This document shows, piece after piece, positions 19,276 to 27,204 of a stretch of DNA of 64,000 bases (position 1 is the first letter of the stretch; each line of letters opens with the position of its first letter). Both the position numbers and the translations under genes were made by a program. Source of the DNA: DATBLE01 sp963775695 (GTDB taxonomy: Bacteria; Actinomycetota; Thermoleophilia; Gaiellales; Gaiellaceae); contig CAVZJU010000007.1 of NCBI GenBank assembly GCA_963775695.1, positions 62,001 through 126,000 on the forward strand, in the 5' to 3' direction. The notes beneath the pieces were generated by a model. That model did no database searches. It saw only the letters and a program-made list of their open reading frames with translations, and had not been told where the DNA came from.

Positions 19276-20763
19276 CTACGCGGCCGCCTCGACGGGCTCG
19301 GTGCGACCCGGCAGCTGCTCGACCGTGGCCGCGGTGCGGCGCACGGGGATCAGCCTCACGCAGGCGATCGCACCGATCGCCGCCAGCACGGCGCCGACGA
19401 TCAGCGCCGTGTGCAGCCCGTCCACGAACGACTCGGCCGTGCCCTGGCCGAGCGCCGCGGAACCGGGGATCAGCGCGCCGAAGAGGGCGACGCCGACGGC
19501 GATGCCGGCCTGGCGGAAGGTGTCGTTCACCCCCGCGGCGAGGCCGCTCTGGTCCTGCGGCGCGGAGCCGAGCGCGACTGCGCTGACGGCCGGGTTGAAC
19601 AGGCCGGTGCCGAGGCCGCCGACCATCAGCGCCGGGAGGAGCATGACCCAGGACGAGGTCGCCGACGCGAGCACGCCGAGCGCCAGCCCCACCGCCACGA
19701 GCGCGAGCCCGGCCGCGATCAGCGCCCCTGCCGAGACCTTCTCCAGCAGCTGGGCGCTCGCGCCCGAAACCAGGAAGATCAGCACCGTCGCCGGCAGGTA
19801 GACGAGCCCCGCCTTGAGCGGCGAGAGGCCGAGGATCTGCTGGAGGTACAGCGTCATGTACAGGAAGATCGCGAAGAAGGAGGCCGAGATCGAGAATGCG
19901 GCGATCTGCGCGCCCGTGAACTCCTTGATCCGGAAGAGGCCGAGCGGCAGCATCGGCTCCTTCACCCGCTGCTCGATGCCCACGAAGGCGACGATCAGCA
20001 CGACGGCGCCGACGAGCTCGGCGACGATCGCCGGGCTGCTCCAGCCGTCCCCGTTGCCGCGCAGCAGCGCGAGCACGAGGAGGAAGAGGCCGCCGATGAG
20101 CGCGGTCTGGCCGGCCCAGTCGATCCGGCGGGCGTTCGGGTCACGCGACTCGCGCACCCAGCTGTAGGTGGCCGCGATCGCGGCGATCCCGACCGGGATG
20201 TTCACGTAGAAGATCCAGCGCCAGCCGAGATACGACGTGATCGCCCCGCCGACGGCCGGACCGACCGCGAACGAGGCGCCGATCGTCGCGCCGTAGACGG
20301 CGAGTGCCTTCGAACGCTCCTTCCACTCCGGGAAGGCGTCCGCGAGCAGCGACAGCGAGGTCGCGAACAGGATTGCACCGCCGATCCCCTGAACGGCACG
20401 GGCGGTGTCGAGCATCGCGATGGAGGTGGAGGCCCCGCACCAGAGCGACGCGCCGGTGAAGAGCACGAGCCCGGAGGCGAACACACGCCTCCGCCCGAGC
20501 CGGTCGGCGATCGAACCGGAGGTGAGCACGACCGCGGCCAGCGCGACCGTGTAGGCGTCCACCACCCACTGGATGCCGGTGATCCCCGCGTCGAGGCTGG
20601 ACGCGATGTGCGGTAGCGCCGTGTTGACCACGGCGATGTCGAGCATGAGCATGGCCGTCGCGAGACAGACGACGGCAAGCGTTCCGCGGCGGCTGAAAGC
20701 CGACCGCGGCCCGATTCTCCCGCGGTCGGTGCCCTCGAAGCGTGTAGCGCGAGAGAAAGACAT
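19276..20763 (-). CDS. MFS drug:H+ antiporter, EmrB/QacA (DHA2) type
   Basis: 495 residues, about 14 predicted membrane helices. DHA2 marks include MLMLDIAVVNTALPHIASSL (motif D1), IQWVVDAYTVALAAV, GSIADRLGRRRVF (motif A) and the antiporter motif C region GATIGASFAVGPAVGGAI. ATG 20763 is preceded by AAAGGAA. It probably expels drugs or other amphiphiles by proton exchange. Divergent from the ABC exporter pair, with a 158-bp shared promoter region. Confidence 0.88.
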   Translation of the reverse strand: MSFSRATRFEGTDRGRIGPRSAFSRRGTLAVVCLATAMLMLDIAVVNTALPHIASSLDAGITGIQWVVDAYTVALAAVVLTSGSIADRLGRRRVFASGLVLFTGASLWCGASTSIAMLDTARAVQGIGGAILFATSLSLLADAFPEWKERSKALAVYGATIGASFAVGPAVGGAITSYLGWRWIFYVNIPVGIAAIAATYSWVRESRDPNARRIDWAGQTALIGGLFLLVLALLRGNGDGWSSPAIVAELVGAVVLIVAFVGIEQRVKEPMLPLGLFRIKEFTGAQIAAFSISASFFAIFLYMTLYLQQILGLSPLKAGLVYLPATVLIFLVSGASAQLLEKVSAGALIAAGLALVAVGLALGVLASATSSWVMLLPALMVGGLGTGLFNPAVSAVALGSAPQDQSGLAAGVNDTFRQAGIAVGVALFGALIPGSAALGQGTAESFVDGLHTALIVGAVLAAIGAIACVRLIPVRRTAATVEQLPGRTEPVEAAA

Positions 20764-20921
20764 TGCGGTTCCTTTCGAGGCGAAGGACATCGAAACCAGT
20801 CTCCTTCCGCGCTCTCCGCCGCGCAGTGGGGCCACCTTGTTTCTCGAGGTTCGGCTATCCGTACCGGCCGTCCGCCACGGTTTGACCGGGACCGCGCGGA
20901 TGCAGAGACTGCCCAGACCGC

Positions 20922-22703
20922 ATGCGCACCACGAACCTCCGCCAACTCCTCAGCGCGATCTGGAGCGACCCAGTGGGCCGGAAATGGCTCCTGCTCTCGC
21001 AGGCCGCCCTGCTCGGTCAGGTGATCTTCGACCTGGCGATCCCGCTGACGATCCGTCAGATCGTGAACAACGGCATCCTCGCCGGCGACTTCGACAAGGT
21101 GATCGAGGGCGCGCTGTACATGGCGGTGTTCTCGATCGCAAGCATGCTGTTCGCCACCGCCTGCGCGTGGTACGCGGCGCGCGTCGGCGAGGCGGTGGGC
21201 CACCGGCTGCGCGTTGCCCTCTACCGGCGGGTGACGAAGCTGTCGTGGGGCAACGTCGATCGGCTGGAGACCAGCGACCTGCTCGTCCGCCTCACGACCG
21301 ACATCAACCAGATTCGCGTCATGACGACGAGCGGCGTGACCACGTTGCTCCGCGCGCCGCTGATGATCGTCGGGGCGATCCTCGTCCTGCTCTGGGTCGA
21401 CGTCCGGCTCGCCCTCGTGATGCTCGTGTTCCTGCCGGTCGTGATCGCCGTGCTGGCCTTCTACCAGCTGAAGGGGGCGCCGCTCTACCGCCAGGTGCTC
21501 GCCCGCTTCGACGGGCTCAACCAGGTGCTGCAGGAGAACATGGCGGGCGTCCGCGTGGTGCAGGCGTTCGTGCGCCGGGACTACGAGAACGCGCGGTTCG
21601 AGCGCGAGAACGTCGGCCTGCAGAAGGCGGCGACGGGAGCGCAGAGCTCCGCGGCGTTCCTCAACCCGGCCCTGCTGCTCGTGATCAACCTCGGGCTGGC
21701 CGGCGCGTTGTGGGTCGGCGGCGACCTCGTGATCGACGCCAAGATCGAGCTGGGGTCCGTCTTCGTCCTCCTGAACTACCTGGTCGCGGTGATGATCCCG
21801 CTGATCCTCCTGTCCGTCTTGCTGCCGCAGATGGCGTCGGCGGACTCGTCGGTCGGCCGCGTCGTCGAGGTACTTCAGCAGCAGCCGGACGTTCCGGAGA
21901 AGCCGGGCGCGCCGAGCCTGGTGGAGGCGGCCGGCGGCCAGGTGAAGGGACGCGTGGCCTTCGAGGGGGTCGGCTTCTCGTACCTCGACGCAGACGGCCG
22001 GCCGAACTCCGAGCCGGTGCTCAGCGACATCGACCTCGTAGCCGAGCCGGGTCAGGTGATCGCGATCCTGGGCGCGACCGGCTCGGGCAAGTCGACGCTG
22101 GTGAACCTGCTGGCGCGGTTCTACGACGTGACCACCGGCCGGGTGACCATCGACGGCGTCGACGTGCGCGACGTCACGCGGCAGTCGCTGCTGGAGACGG
22201 TCACCCCCGCGATCCAGCAGCCGAGCCTGTTCAGCGGAACGATCGAGCAGAACCTGAAGTTCGGCGCGGATCCGGAGAAGGGCGCGATCGACGTCGTCAC
22301 GGCGGCCCGCGCCGCAGAGGCCGCCGAGTTCGTCGAGGACCGCCCGGACGGCTACAACGGCGAGGTCAAGCGTCGCGGAGCGAACTTCTCCGGGGGCCAG
22401 CGCCAGCGCCTCTCCATCGCCCGAGCCCTCGTGCGCAGGCCGCGCATCCTGATCCTCGACGACACGACGAGCGCGCTCGACGTCGCCACCGAGGCTCGCG
22501 TCCAGGACGCGATCCGCGAGCTGATGGGCGACAGCACGGTGTTCCTGGTCGCCCAGCGCATCAGCGCGGTACTGACCGCCGACGTGATCGTCGTGCTCGA
22601 GGAGGGGCGCATCGTCGCCAAGGGCAGCCACAAGGAGCTGCTCGAGTCGAGCACCGAATACCGGTCGATCTACGAGTCCCAGCTCGGGCCGGCGCCCGCC
22701 TGA
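20922..22703 (+). CDS. ABC exporter half-transporter, degenerate-site subunit
   Basis: 593 residues: six-helix exporter domain (about 20-310) then an ATPase domain. Walker A is GATGSGKST, signature NFSGGQRQRLS, Walker B LILDDTTSALD with Asp in place of the catalytic Glu, and the switch His is Gln (VAQRIS). These losses mark one half of a heterodimeric exporter of the BmrCD/TM287-288 type, where one ATP site no longer hydrolyses. Its stop overlaps the partner start (TGATG). Substrate unknown; multidrug or lipid export is likely. Confidence 0.9.
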   Translation: MRTTNLRQLLSAIWSDPVGRKWLLLSQAALLGQVIFDLAIPLTIRQIVNNGILAGDFDKVIEGALYMAVFSIASMLFATACAWYAARVGEAVGHRLRVALYRRVTKLSWGNVDRLETSDLLVRLTTDINQIRVMTTSGVTTLLRAPLMIVGAILVLLWVDVRLALVMLVFLPVVIAVLAFYQLKGAPLYRQVLARFDGLNQVLQENMAGVRVVQAFVRRDYENARFERENVGLQKAATGAQSSAAFLNPALLLVINLGLAGALWVGGDLVIDAKIELGSVFVLLNYLVAVMIPLILLSVLLPQMASADSSVGRVVEVLQQQPDVPEKPGAPSLVEAAGGQVKGRVAFEGVGFSYLDADGRPNSEPVLSDIDLVAEPGQVIAILGATGSGKSTLVNLLARFYDVTTGRVTIDGVDVRDVTRQSLLETVTPAIQQPSLFSGTIEQNLKFGADPEKGAIDVVTAARAAEAAEFVEDRPDGYNGEVKRRGANFSGGQRQRLSIARALVRRPRILILDDTTSALDVATEARVQDAIRELMGDSTVFLVAQRISAVLTADVIVVLEEGRIVAKGSHKELLESSTEYRSIYESQLGPAPA

Positions 22704-24487
22704 TGGCCGACGCGACCCTCAGCCCGGTCACCGAGCATGAGCAGGCGAAGCCGCTCCGCCGATTGCTCGGCTACCTGCTCCAGGCGCGCGGCAAGATCGC
22801 CCTCACCTCTCTGCTCAGCTTCGTGGGCACCTCGCTCGCGCTCATTCCGGCCGTTCAGGTGGGCAGGATCATCAACGGCCCGATCACCGACGGGGACAAG
22901 ACGCAGCTCGCAATCGACCTGCTGATCATGCTCGCGTTCGCCGCCGGCGGCTTCATCGGCATGTGGTTCGGCGGCCGGGTCCTCGCCGTCGCCGCCCAGG
23001 ACGCCATGTACCGCCTGCGCAAGGACGTCTTCGAGCACACGCAGAAGCTGTCGCTCAGGTTCTTCGACCGCCAGCCCATCGGCGACCTGATGAGCCGGAT
23101 CACCAACGACCTCGATTCGGTCGGGCAGCTGTTCGACAAGGGTCTCTACCCGGCGATCAACTCTGCGTTCACGCTCGTGATCACGACCATCCTGATGTTC
23201 GTCGTCTGTTGGCAGCTCTCGATCGCCGTGATCCTGATCGCGCCGCTGGTCCTGGTGTTGATGCAGTTCACGTCGCGCTACTCGGGCCCGGCCTTCGCGG
23301 TCCTGCAGGAGCGCACGGGGGCACTCAACGGCACGGCCGAGGAGTTCATCACCGGCGACCGCACCGTCAAGGCATACCTGGTCGAGGACAGGTCGACGGC
23401 GAAGCTCGAACAGCTCAGCGACGAGGCCCGGGCGGCCGGTGTCCGCGCCAACTTCGTCGCGCTCACGGCCATGCCGCTGTCGGCGATGCTGTCCAACCTC
23501 GACGTCGCCCTGGTGGCGCTCGCAGGCGGATGGCTGTCGATCAGGGGAACGGTCAGCGTCGGCACGGTCGCGACCTTCTTCATCTTCGCGCGGATGTTCG
23601 CCCGGCCGCTCAACCAGTTCGCCCAGATCCTGAACATGGCGCTGCAGGCCGCCGCGGGCGCCACCCGCGTCTTCGAGATCCTCGACGAGGAGCCGGAGAT
23701 CGTCGACCGGCCCGCCGCACGCGACATCAGCAGGGCCGATGGGCACGTGGTGATGGACCACGTCGACTTCTCGTACGTCGAGGGCGTCCCGATCCTCCAC
23801 GACGTCTCGCTGGTCGCGAAGCCCGGCCAGAAGATCGGGCTCGTCGGCCCGACCGGCGCGGGCAAGAGCACGATCATCAATGTGATCACCCGCTACTACG
23901 ACATCCAGGCGGGCGACGTCCGGCTCGACGAGGCCAGCATCTACGACGTCACGACGACCAGCCTGCGAGAGCTCGTCGGGATGGTGCTGCAGGAGCCGTA
24001 CCTCTTCTCGGACACCGTGATGGCGAACATCCGCTACGCGCGGCTGGAGGCGACCGACGAGGAGTGCATTGCGGCGGCCAAAGCGGCCAGCGCCCACGGC
24101 TTCATCACTCGCCTGCCCGACGGCTACGACACGGTGCTCTCAGGGGGCGGCTCGAACCTCAGCCAGGGTCAGCGCCAGCTGATCACGATCGCACGCATCG
24201 TCCTCGCCGACCGGCCGGTGCTGATCCTCGACGAGGCGACATCGAGCGTGGACACGCGCACGGAAAAGGCGCTCCAGGAGGCCCTCACCACGATGATGAA
24301 GGGCCGGACGAGCTTCGTGATCGCCCACCGGCTCTCGACCATCCGCGACTCGGACGTGATCGTCGCGATCAACGAGGGCCGGGTGGTCGACGTCGGGAGC
24401 CACGACGAACTGATGGCCGCAGGCGGTTTCTACCATGACCTCTACATGAGCCAGTTCCGCGGCGACGCCACGCCTGCGGCATCCTGA
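22703..24487 (+). CDS. ABC exporter half-transporter, catalytic-site subunit
   Basis: 594 residues, same architecture as the preceding gene. Walker A GPTGAGKST, Walker B LILDEATSSVD with the catalytic Glu, and switch His in IAHRLSTI are canonical, but the signature is LSQGQ instead of LSGGQ. The altered signature would face the partner's altered Walker B/H-loop, so the two subunits together give one canonical and one degenerate ATP site. ATG overlaps the upstream stop by one base, so synthesis is coupled. Confidence 0.9.
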   Translation: MADATLSPVTEHEQAKPLRRLLGYLLQARGKIALTSLLSFVGTSLALIPAVQVGRIINGPITDGDKTQLAIDLLIMLAFAAGGFIGMWFGGRVLAVAAQDAMYRLRKDVFEHTQKLSLRFFDRQPIGDLMSRITNDLDSVGQLFDKGLYPAINSAFTLVITTILMFVVCWQLSIAVILIAPLVLVLMQFTSRYSGPAFAVLQERTGALNGTAEEFITGDRTVKAYLVEDRSTAKLEQLSDEARAAGVRANFVALTAMPLSAMLSNLDVALVALAGGWLSIRGTVSVGTVATFFIFARMFARPLNQFAQILNMALQAAAGATRVFEILDEEPEIVDRPAARDISRADGHVVMDHVDFSYVEGVPILHDVSLVAKPGQKIGLVGPTGAGKSTIINVITRYYDIQAGDVRLDEASIYDVTTTSLRELVGMVLQEPYLFSDTVMANIRYARLEATDEECIAAAKAASAHGFITRLPDGYDTVLSGGGSNLSQGQRQLITIARIVLADRPVLILDEATSSVDTRTEKALQEALTTMMKGRTSFVIAHRLSTIRDSDVIVAINEGRVVDVGSHDELMAAGGFYHDLYMSQFRGDATPAAS

Positions 24488-24501
24488 CGGAAGGAGCCTC
24501 G

Positions 24502-25272
24502 ATGGCCACGACAACCGCTCCCACGCTTACGACCGAGCAGATCCAGGAGATGCTCGCGCTGATGGAGGACTCGGACAGCGTCGAGCTGAAGCTGACAGTG
24601 CCGGAGTCCCACCAGGTCCCGACCATCCACCGACTCGGGCTCGACCCACTGGAGGCTCAGATCCGGCAGGTGTTCTTCTTGGACACCCCCGATCTCGCCC
24701 TCGACGCCCAGGGGGTGGTCGCGAGAGCACGACGGATCCAGGGCAAGGGCAACGACTCGATCGTCAAGCTGCGACCGGTCGTTCCGGACCAGCTGCCCGA
24801 GGACGTGCGCACGTCCGCCGGTTTCCGCGTCGAGGTCGACGCACTCCCCGGCGGCTTCGTCTGCTCGGGGACGATGAAGGGCACTCCGGCCGACGTGCTC
24901 GGATCCGTGCGGGGAGAGCGTCCGCTGCGCAAGCTCTTCTCGAAGGAGCAACGTGCGTTCTACGCCGCGCACGTGGAGGGGATTTCCCTCGACGACCTGT
25001 CGGTCCTCGGTCCGATCTTCGTCCTCAAGCTCCGCTTCGAGCCGAAGAAGCTAGGCCGTCGGCTGGTCGCCGAGATGTGGATCTACCCGGACGGCTCGAG
25101 AATCCTCGAGCTCTCCACGCGCTGCGGGACGAAGGAGGCGTTCCAGGCTGCCGCCGAGGTGCGGGCCTTCCTGGCCGCGTCTGGGGTGGACGTTTCGGGC
25201 GAGCAGGAGACGAAGACCCGCAAGGCGCTCCAGTACTTCACGAAGAGCCTGAAAACCGTGGCCGAGTCGTGA
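24502..25272 (+). CDS. CYTH-like domain protein
   Basis: 256 residues. The charged strand pattern SVELKLTVPE, FFLDTPDLALDAQGVVARAR, DSIVKLRPV, GFRVEVDA, FVLKLRFEP and EMWIYPDGSRILELS resembles the CYTH (triphosphate tunnel metalloenzyme) fold, which binds inorganic triphosphate or polyphosphate. It starts 14 bases after the exporter operon and overlaps the next gene by GTGA. Its position before a second CYTH-like gene and a Ppx gene supports a polyphosphate-related role; enzymatic activity is inference. Confidence 0.6.
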   Translation: MATTTAPTLTTEQIQEMLALMEDSDSVELKLTVPESHQVPTIHRLGLDPLEAQIRQVFFLDTPDLALDAQGVVARARRIQGKGNDSIVKLRPVVPDQLPEDVRTSAGFRVEVDALPGGFVCSGTMKGTPADVLGSVRGERPLRKLFSKEQRAFYAAHVEGISLDDLSVLGPIFVLKLRFEPKKLGRRLVAEMWIYPDGSRILELSTRCGTKEAFQAAAEVRAFLAASGVDVSGEQETKTRKALQYFTKSLKTVAES

Positions 25273-25850
25273 TCGTCCCCCGCTGGGAGTGGCGGACCTT
25301 CGGTGACGACTTCGGCGAGGTGGAGCGAAAGCTGGCCGCGACCGGGCCCGAGCGGGTGCAGGAGAGCGACGAGACGTACCTGCTCTCGCTCGAGAGCGAC
25401 GCGTCGGTGAAGGTGCGCGACGGGTTGATGGACGTGAAGCTCCTCGAGGAAGTCGACGACGACGGGCTCGAGCAGTGGAGGCCCGCGATGAAAGCCGAGT
25501 TTCCGCTGGCCGCGGACGGCGTCCGCCAGGTGTTCGACGCGCTCGCCGTGCCCGTGCCGTCGCTCGCGGGCGACGGGTACACGCTCGAGCGGCTCGTCGG
25601 CGAGCTCGTGGAGCCCGATCCCCGCCTGCGGGCGGTGGAGGTGCACAAGCACCGGGAGCGCTTCACGGTCGGAGGCGCGATGGCAGAGCTCTCCGAGATC
25701 CGGGCCGCCGAGGGCGCGCGGAGGACGATCGCGATCGAGTCGGAGGACCCCTCCCTCGTGGTCGCGGCGGTGCGGGAGCTGGGGTTGACCCTGCGCCCGA
25801 ACGTCTGCATGGGCCGCGGGCTGAAGGCGCTCGTCGGATTCGGCGCATGA
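25269..25850 (+). CDS. Second CYTH-like domain protein
   Basis: 193 residues from GTG 25269. It begins with a CYTH-type strand (PRWEWRTFGDD), then VKVRDGLMDVKLLEEV, WRPAMKAEFPL, AVEVHKHRERFTV, AMAELSEI and a C-terminal NVCMGRGLKALVGF. Alternating Glu, Lys and Arg fit a phosphate-lined tunnel. Starts inside the upstream stop (GTGA) and ends overlapping the Ppx start (ATGA), so the three genes are tightly coupled. Confidence 0.6.
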   Translation: MIVPRWEWRTFGDDFGEVERKLAATGPERVQESDETYLLSLESDASVKVRDGLMDVKLLEEVDDDGLEQWRPAMKAEFPLAADGVRQVFDALAVPVPSLAGDGYTLERLVGELVEPDPRLRAVEVHKHRERFTVGGAMAELSEIRAAEGARRTIAIESEDPSLVVAAVRELGLTLRPNVCMGRGLKALVGFGA

Positions 25851-26758
25851 GACACGCGGTGATCGACGTCGGCACGAGCTCGGTGAAGTTCGTGATCGCC
25901 GAGCGGACGGAGAACGGCTCCTGGACGACGGTGGTCGACCGGGCCGAGGTGACGAGGCTCGGGGAAGGGCTGGACGACGGCGGCGAGCTCCGGCCGGAGC
26001 CGATCCAGCGCACCGTCGAGGCCGTCGCCGCAATGGTCGAGGAGGCCAGGGAGGCCGGCGTCGCCGAGATCGTGGCCGTCGGCACCGCCGGGCTGCGGAT
26101 CGCCTCCAACAGCGCGACGTTCCTGGACGCGGTCCGGGAGCGGACGGGCGTCGAGGTCGAGGTCATCTCCGGCGAGGAGGAGAGCCGCCTCGCGTACCTC
26201 GCGGTCACGTCCTCGCTGGAGCTGGGAGACGGCGCGCTCGTCGTCTTCGACACGGGCGGCGGCAGCTCGCAGTTCACCTTCGGCCGCGCCGATCGGGTCG
26301 ACGAGCGCTTCAGCGTCGACGTCGGCGCAGCCCGGTTCACCGAACAGTTCGGGCTCGACGGCGTCGTCGACGAGCGGGCCGTCGGCGCGGCGCGGGCCGC
26401 GATCGCGGCCGATCTCGACCGCCTGGACGGCCGGCCCGTGCCCGACGTCGTCGTCGGGATGGGCGGCGCGGTGACGAACCTCGCGGCCGTGAAGCACGAG
26501 CTGGCGACCTACGATCCGAGCGTGATCCAGGGCGCGGTGCTCGAGGCGGACGAGGTCGACCGGCAGATCGAGCTCTACCGGACGCGTACCGCCCCCGAGC
26601 GGCGCAGCATCGTCGGCCTCCAGCCGAAACGCGCGGAGGTGATCCTCGCCGGTGCGCTGATCGTGCGCACGGTGCTCGCCGAGCTCGGCCGGGAGTCTCT
26701 GACCGTCAGCGACCGCGGCCTACGTCACGGCGTACTGGCCGAGCGGTTCGCCCGCTAG
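25847..26758 (+). CDS. Ppx/GppA family exopolyphosphatase
   Basis: 303 residues of the sugar-kinase/Hsp70 actin-like fold. Visible are phosphate 1 loop HAVIDVGTSSVKFVIA, AVGTAGLRIASN, the catalytic Glu region VEVISGEEESRLAYLAV, phosphate 2 loop VVFDTGGGSSQF and VVGMGGAVTNLAA. It removes terminal phosphate from polyphosphate or from pppGpp. Only the two N-terminal domains are present, as in the short actinobacterial Ppx proteins. Last gene of the CYTH-CYTH-Ppx set. Confidence 0.88.
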   Translation: MRHAVIDVGTSSVKFVIAERTENGSWTTVVDRAEVTRLGEGLDDGGELRPEPIQRTVEAVAAMVEEAREAGVAEIVAVGTAGLRIASNSATFLDAVRERTGVEVEVISGEEESRLAYLAVTSSLELGDGALVVFDTGGGSSQFTFGRADRVDERFSVDVGAARFTEQFGLDGVVDERAVGAARAAIAADLDRLDGRPVPDVVVGMGGAVTNLAAVKHELATYDPSVIQGAVLEADEVDRQIELYRTRTAPERRSIVGLQPKRAEVILAGALIVRTVLAELGRESLTVSDRGLRHGVLAERFAR

Positions 26759-26771
26759 CTTTGCCGTATTG

Positions 26772-26792
26772 TTGAGCCCTCCAAGGGCTCAA
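26772..26792 (+). terminator. Hairpin between ppx-like gene and SHOCT gene
   Basis: Exact 9-bp inverted repeat TTGAGCCCT / AGGGCTCAA with a CCA loop, 14 bases after the Ppx stop. Weak U-tract (TCACAACC). It may end the upstream operon; a role in the leader of the SHOCT gene is also possible. Confidence 0.5.
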
Positions 26793-26811
26793 TCACAACC
26801 GGGAGGAAACG

Positions 26812-27204
26812 ATGCTTGCGACGAGTTGGACGTTCGGCGAGGTCATGTGGACCATGCTGATCTTCTTCTGCTGGATCCTGTTCTTCTGGCTGCTCTTCGG
26901 GGTCTTCGGCGACCTGTTCAGCCGCCACGACATCAGCGGGTGGGGGAAGGCGGCCTGGTCGATCTTCGTCATCTTCCTGCCGTTTCTCGGCATCTTCGTG
27001 TACCTGATCGCCAACAGCCACGGGATGGCCGATCGAAGGATGAAGCAGGCACAGGCCGCGCAGACGCAGATGGACGACTACGTCAAGTCCGTCGCCGCCT
27101 CGGGTGGCTCGGCCGACCAGATCGCGAAGGGCAAGGAGCTGCTGGACAGCGGCGCGATCACGCAGGCCGAGTTCGACCAGCTCAAGACGAAGGCGCTCGC
27201 CTGA
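26812..27204 (+). CDS. Two-helix membrane protein with C-terminal SHOCT domain
   Basis: 130 residues. Two hydrophobic segments (MWTMLIFFCWILFFWLLFGV and FVIFLPFLGIFVYLIANSHG) form a phospholipase-D-nuclease N-terminal-like hairpin; the C-terminal 30 residues (QIAKGKELLDSGAITQAEF, then DQLKTKAL) are a SHOCT oligomerisation motif. GGAGGAAACG precedes ATG 26812. Such proteins are common in actinobacteria and of unknown function. The 3' end is overlapped antisense by the aberrant tail of the Clp-like frame. Confidence 0.85.
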   Translation: MLATSWTFGEVMWTMLIFFCWILFFWLLFGVFGDLFSRHDISGWGKAAWSIFVIFLPFLGIFVYLIANSHGMADRRMKQAQAAQTQMDDYVKSVAASGGSADQIAKGKELLDSGAITQAEFDQLKTKALA

